From: CAZSWR01 sp964610885
Lineage (GTDB): Bacteria; Bacteroidota; Ignavibacteria; Kapaibacteriales; UBA2268
Length of the DNA stretch: 9,575 nucleotides
Direction: 5' to 3'
Assembly: GCA_964610885.1 (NCBI GenBank)
Contig: CAZSWR010000111.1
Location: 1 to 9,575 of the forward strand
The notes beneath the pieces were generated by a model, which saw only the letters and a program-made list of their open reading frames with translations, was not told the origin of the DNA and ran no database searches. Of this stretch, positions 6,863-9,575 are shown one piece after another. Position 1 is the stretch's first letter; the number at the start of each line of letters is the position of its first letter. The position numbers and the translations under genes were made by a program.

Positions 6863-6941
6863 CTCCTGTTTGTTAGTGTTTATTATTTGTTCTATTCCAT
6901 TTTCTGTGGGTCGAGTTATTTGAATTAAAACCTCCCCTTTT

Positions 6942-7078
6942 ATGGGACTGTCTCAAAAGGGTCATTCTCAAGCGAAGTGAAGAATCCATAGTCATTCTTA
7001 AATCTTTGTTTATTATGGATGTTTCACTTCGTTCAACATGACAAAAAACAGTTTTTCGGGCTTATGAGACAGCCCCAT
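6942..7078. mobile_element. MITE-like non-autonomous element with nested inverted repeats
   Basis: A 137-bp element with no coding capacity. Its ends are 18-bp inverted repeats, ATGGGACTGTCTCAAAAG (6942-6959) and the complement of 7061-7078 (ATGGGGCTGTCTCATAAG), matching at 16 of 18 positions. Inside is a second inverted repeat, 6961-6990 against 7014-7042, with core CGAAGTGAA (6973-6981) and TTCACTTCG (7023-7031) and flanking ATCCATA and GTCAT blocks. The short phrase GTCATTCT also recurs directly at 6961 and 6991. Ends of the GGGNCTGTCTCA type occur on some insertion sequences, so a transposase elsewhere in the genome may move it. No clear target duplication is visible. The rest of the gap 6863-6941 shows nothing. 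Confidence 0.7.
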
Positions 7079-7079
7079 G

Positions 7080-7174
7080 AGAAATCCTTTGCGTAGCAAT
7101 GGGTTTCTGGGGTGGTTAGAGACAAAAATCGAGATGAATACTTTGAGATGAAACTTCTACTTTTTCATAGAAGT
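7080..7174 (+). other. Hairpin-rich non-coding stretch
   Basis: Two structures lie between the MITE-like element and the last gene. One is 7080-7108: AGAAATCC with GGGTTTCT (one G-T pair), then TTGC with GCAA around a 3-nt loop. The other is 7153-7174: ACTTCTA with TAGAAGT, 7 bp and an 8-nt loop. AATACTT at 7137-7143 can also pair with AAGTATT at 7171-7177, which competes with the second hairpin. No ORF with a ribosome-binding site is present. It could be a leader, a small RNA or decayed mobile DNA. Confidence 0.35.
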
Positions 7175-7220
7175 ATTGTAATCTACCCACATAAAGCACA
7201 ATAGAGCTTATTTTTCAAGG

Positions 7221-7259
7221 CCCAGCCGACGAGTTTCGTCTTGGGTTAGCAGTTTTTTT
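7221..7259 (+). terminator. Terminator-like hairpin just upstream of the PD40 gene
   Basis: CCCA (7221-7224) and GACGA (7228-7232) pair with TCGTC (7236-7240) and TGGG (7242-7245), with an uneven internal loop. A run of seven Ts follows at 7253-7259, but 7 nt after the stem, so efficiency is doubtful. It ends 25 nt before the ATG at 7285. It would either close a transcript coming from upstream or act as an attenuator in the leader of the PD40 gene. Confidence 0.4.
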
Positions 7260-7284
7260 ATTTAAGATAAATTCAGCCCATAAT

Positions 7285-9261
7285 ATGACCAAACAGCAAA
7301 ATATACGCAATAGAAACAATCTCAGCTCACATAAAGCATTCGCGTGTATTGTGCTGGAGTTCATTTGTGCTGTCGCGTTTGCCCGTGCGAGCGAAGTGCA
7401 GTTGGAATCCTACTGGTCCGAACCGCAGCCCTTGAACGCCCTGAACACTCCCGCCGACGAGTTCGCTCCGGCCTGGAACCGGTTCGAGGATTTGCTTTAT
7501 TACAATTCAAACGCAAAGGGCAAATCAATTTTCATCGCAGCTTCGCGGAAGGATTCCGTTCAGTTCTCTGCGGGCGTCCCGGTGGCCGGAGACCTATCCG
7601 CCGCCGCCACTAATTACTCATACATTTCGTTCCAGAGCCGAGACGTTGCCTATCTTTCGGCCTTCAGCCAATACGATGCACAATCGCAAATGAATATTTT
7701 CTCGACGATCAAACGGAAGGCCAGCTGGGCGCGGCCGGAACCTGTCAAATCATTGGCAGGAGACAATTTCAGCGCGCATCCGACAGTATCGCCTGACGGT
7801 TCGATTCTGATTTTTTCATCGAATCGCGGCTCGAGCGAAGACACAGACCTATGGATTTCGTTCCGCACGCCGGACGGAGATTGGTCGCAGCCCATTCCGA
7901 TTCAGGAGCTGAACACGACAGGCAATGAAATCACGCCGATGCTCCAGTCCGACGATACGCTCTATTTCGCAAGCGACGGCTTGGGCGGCGAGGGCGGATA
8001 CGACCTGTTTATGAGCGTGCGCGTGGGTGGGAAATGGCAAAGCCCGCTCCCGCTGAAAGGCTTGAACACTTCGTATAACGAATCAGATTTCACGATGCTG
8101 CCCGGCGGAGTGGCCGTTTTCGCCTCTAATCGGCCCGGCTCGAAGGGCGGAGTGGACCTCTGGGCTTCCACGCTACACACCAAAGCCATCCCGCAGCCGC
8201 AATTGGTGTCTGACCTCGAAGTGAACGCAATTTGTGGGGTTCGCGAAATTCGTACCGAACTCGATTTCAAATATTCAGTCGTTTCGATTAATCCATATAT
8301 AACAATTGACGAACCGATCGGCAGTGCGAGAAAATTCTATCCGTCGGAATCAGTTTTTGCCGATACGAAAGAGAGCATACTCGCCGAAAGCAAGTACGTC
8401 ATCGCGTCCCGCCTGTTCGAGCAGCCCGCTGCCGACATAACAATTGAAACCCAGCCAGCCACCGAAAACGAATCGGATTTCCTGGCGGCGAAGGCGGATT
8501 CGCTACGTTTGCTGCTCACCGCGAAGTATGGCATTGCGCCCCAGCGGATTAGTACTGCGCGAGGCGTGCCCGTGCCGGAAAGGAAAGTCGGACGCTTGCA
8601 ACTCGGCTCGTCAGATAAATCAATTCTGGCGCCCCTATGCGTCGGTTCGGGCCGATTGGACGTCAGCCCCGAATCCGTGAACGTGCTTTTCGAGGCTCGG
8701 CCCCGCGAAATCGTCGAGAAATGGGACGCTCGGCTTTTCATAGACAACGAAAAGGAGAAACTCCTGACGTCGAAAGCTACGTTGCCGGATTCGCTGCGAA
8801 TCTCGATCGGCGCGCTCGGCGCAAAAATGCTATCGGCCGAGACAATCGATATTTATTTCAACGTGATCGACAAAACGGGCCAGCTCACCACTGCGCGCCA
8901 TTCGATGCTGAACAGCACAAACATTTCGCGCAAACCGCTATTGTTCCGCTCGGGCGACAAATCGTGGGAATCGTTTACAATTTATGCCCTCGGCCCTGAC
9001 GACCTGCAAACCAACCCGGCATATACGAACACATTGACGCTCGCCGCCGAAACCGCCACAGCCGGCGATTGCAAGACCATTGAAATTGTCAGTTTCGCGG
9101 CCACCGACCTGGCGCGCGCCATTGCGCGGGCCGTGGAAGCTCGGCTGATGCTACTTTTGCCAAACAGTGGCGTCCAATTCCGATTTGTTTCGGAGAGCTT
9201 ATCGCCATTGGGAAATAGCTTCAGCGCGGAGCGCGTGGTCGAGATTCGAGTCGTAAGGTAA
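7285..9261 (+). CDS. Exported PD40 beta-propeller protein with degenerate OmpA-like regions
   Basis: A 658-residue envelope protein. Residues 1-35 form a signal peptide (core about 18-33, cleavage after ARA at 33-35); no lipobox is seen. Residues 39-297 are PD40/WD40-like propeller blades. Three are clear: HPTVSPDGSILIFSSNRG (165-182), TPMLQSDDTLYFASDGLGG (217-235) and FTMLPGGVAVFASNRPGS (269-286), each followed by a G-x-DLW/DLF strand. Residues about 352-426 resemble an OmpA-like domain (ESILAESKYVIASRLF, then SLRLLLTAKYGIAPQRISTARG) and residues about 598-658 resemble the second half of another (IEIVSFAATDLARAIARAVEARL, ending AERVVEIRV). Both lack the usual GHTD and NxxLSxxRA peptidoglycan-contact residues. 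PD40 plus OmpA is a common Bacteroidota architecture, as in PorE, but TPR repeats and a lipid anchor are absent here. No Shine-Dalgarno site is visible; the next Met is residue 136, after the signal peptide, so the start is secure. Confidence 0.82.
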   Translation: MTKQQNIRNRNNLSSHKAFACIVLEFICAVAFARASEVQLESYWSEPQPLNALNTPADEFAPAWNRFEDLLYYNSNAKGKSIFIAASRKDSVQFSAGVPVAGDLSAAATNYSYISFQSRDVAYLSAFSQYDAQSQMNIFSTIKRKASWARPEPVKSLAGDNFSAHPTVSPDGSILIFSSNRGSSEDTDLWISFRTPDGDWSQPIPIQELNTTGNEITPMLQSDDTLYFASDGLGGEGGYDLFMSVRVGGKWQSPLPLKGLNTSYNESDFTMLPGGVAVFASNRPGSKGGVDLWASTLHTKAIPQPQLVSDLEVNAICGVREIRTELDFKYSVVSINPYITIDEPIGSARKFYPSESVFADTKESILAESKYVIASRLFEQPAADITIETQPATENESDFLAAKADSLRLLLTAKYGIAPQRISTARGVPVPERKVGRLQLGSSDKSILAPLCVGSGRLDVSPESVNVLFEARPREIVEKWDARLFIDNEKEKLLTSKATLPDSLRISIGALGAKMLSAETIDIYFNVIDKTGQLTTARHSMLNSTNISRKPLLFRSGDKSWESFTIYALGPDDLQTNPAYTNTLTLAAETATAGDCKTIEIVSFAATDLARAIARAVEARLMLLLPNSGVQFRFVSESLSPLGNSFSAERVVEIRVVR

Positions 9262-9280
9262 AAGGAAAATGTCTGAACTG

Positions 9281-9316
9281 TGATTAATTTGATTCGTTTG
9301 ATTATTGTGATTTGTT
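9281..9316 (+). repeat. 9-bp tandem repeat, four units
   Basis: Four units in register 20 nt after the PD40 stop: TGATTAATT, TGATTCGTT, TGATTATTG, TGATTTGTT. The first five bases TGATT are invariant and the rest are T-rich. The period is a multiple of 3, but no ORF with a ribosome-binding site reads through it. Confidence 0.65.
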
Positions 9317-9345
9317 TGTATGAAAACAATGTAGCAGTATTAAAC

Positions 9346-9362
9346 CAACCCCGAAGGGGTTG
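9346..9362. terminator. Short hairpin downstream of the PD40 gene
   Basis: CAACCCC (9346-9352) and GGGGTTG (9356-9362) form a perfect 7-bp stem with loop GAA, 85 nt after the PD40 stop. No T tract follows on either strand, so it may be a repeat palindrome rather than a terminator. Confidence 0.45.
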
Positions 9363-9372
9363 AACATTAATA

Positions 9373-9394
9373 ACCCCGTCTCGCGAGGCGGGGT
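9373..9394. terminator. Second, longer palindrome downstream of the PD40 gene
   Basis: ACCCCGTCTCG (9373-9383) pairs with CGAGGCGGGGT (9384-9394) over 11 positions with a single G-T pair. It is 10 nt beyond the first hairpin and, like it, has a CCCC/GGGG outer stem. It is the strongest secondary structure in the last 300 nt and may end the PD40 transcript, but the lack of a T tract leaves this open. Confidence 0.5.
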
Positions 9395-9434
9395 AACGGA
9401 TGACGTGTCAACTGAGAGACAAAGCAACGAAAGA

Positions 9435-9456
9435 GATTCCAAACCCGCCCGCGGAT
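9435..9456 (+). repeat. Copy 2 of the dispersed 22-mer
   Basis: This matches 4344-4365 at 20 of 22 positions; the differences are two transitions. The left arm of the hairpin present at the first copy (CGGGCGG) is missing here, so the shared unit is not the hairpin itself. Confidence 0.6.
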
Positions 9457-9479
9457 TTGGTGATGTGGTGAAAATAGTT

Positions 9480-9514
9480 GCAAGGTACAAGGTACAAGGA
9501 GCAAGTTGCAAGTA
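9480..9514 (+). repeat. Heptamer tandem repeat array 2
   Basis: Five 7-bp units in register: GCAAGGT, ACAAGGT, ACAAGGA, GCAAGTT, GCAAGTA. It ends with the same 13-mer as array 1 (9502-9514), and 12 of the next 18 bases also agree, with most differences being transitions. From here to the window end I see no gene. Confidence 0.7.
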
Positions 9515-9575
9515 AAAAGGTGTCTTGTCCTGAAATAGGTTGACTAACTTACGTAAACAATCTCGGATTAGCAAA

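Noticed and set aside
9480..9514. A coding heptad or origin iteron array
   Set aside because: The period of 7 is not a multiple of 3, there is no replication gene nearby, and a related array lies in another intergenic gap, which fits a dispersed repeat better.
9302..9574. 90-codon open frame on the - strand at the window end
   Set aside because: It runs through the hairpins, the 22-mer and the heptamer array, has no ribosome-binding site that I can see, and its translation resembles no family.

Overview
The window looks like bacterial chromosome from the Bacteroidota/Chlorobiota side of the tree, possibly an Ignavibacteria- or Kapabacteria-like organism. This is inference from gene content: a PD40 propeller protein with OmpA-like segments, a secreted M28 peptidase with a PDZ domain, uneven use of Shine-Dalgarno sequences, and AT-rich intergenic DNA full of short palindromic and tandem repeats. 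No rRNA or phylogenetic marker settles it. I see no phage, CRISPR array, toxin-antitoxin pair or defence island.

Layout. Positions 1-93 hold the 3' part of a tRNA-Gln (anticodon CTG) and its terminator. Positions 133-2298 encode Tex, an RNA-binding transcription accessory protein. Positions 2545-4270 are a two-gene unit on the + strand: a membrane-anchored TerB-domain protein that overlaps by 14 nt a secreted D-Ala-D-Ala dipeptidase of the VanX/DdpX family. A 425-nt convergent intergenic region follows, carrying several dispersed repeats and terminator-like hairpins. An M28 metallopeptidase lies on the - strand (4696-6552, start revised from the longest ORF). Diverging from it is a 60-residue helix-turn-helix protein (6680-6862). 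The 422-nt gap 6863-7284 holds a MITE-like element (6942-7078) and a chain of hairpins. The last gene (7285-9261) is an exported PD40 propeller protein with two degenerate OmpA-like regions. The final 314 nt are repeats and hairpins.

How it fits together. Three or four of the products act in the envelope: the dipeptidase and the M28 enzyme hydrolyse peptides outside the cytoplasm, the TerB protein sits in the inner membrane, and the PD40 protein is probably periplasmic or outer-membrane associated. Only the TerB-dipeptidase pair has the geometry of an operon. The others are separated by convergent, divergent or long gaps and need not act together.

The most distinctive part of the window is not a gene system but its intergenic DNA. 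At least five repeat families occur, and two of them (a 22-mer and a 7-bp tandem array) appear in the same order in two gaps 5 kb apart. Most genes here are of known families. The less ordinary protein observations are the TerB/SPOR-like membrane protein coupled to a VanX-type enzyme, and the OmpA-like folds that seem to have lost their peptidoglycan-binding residues.
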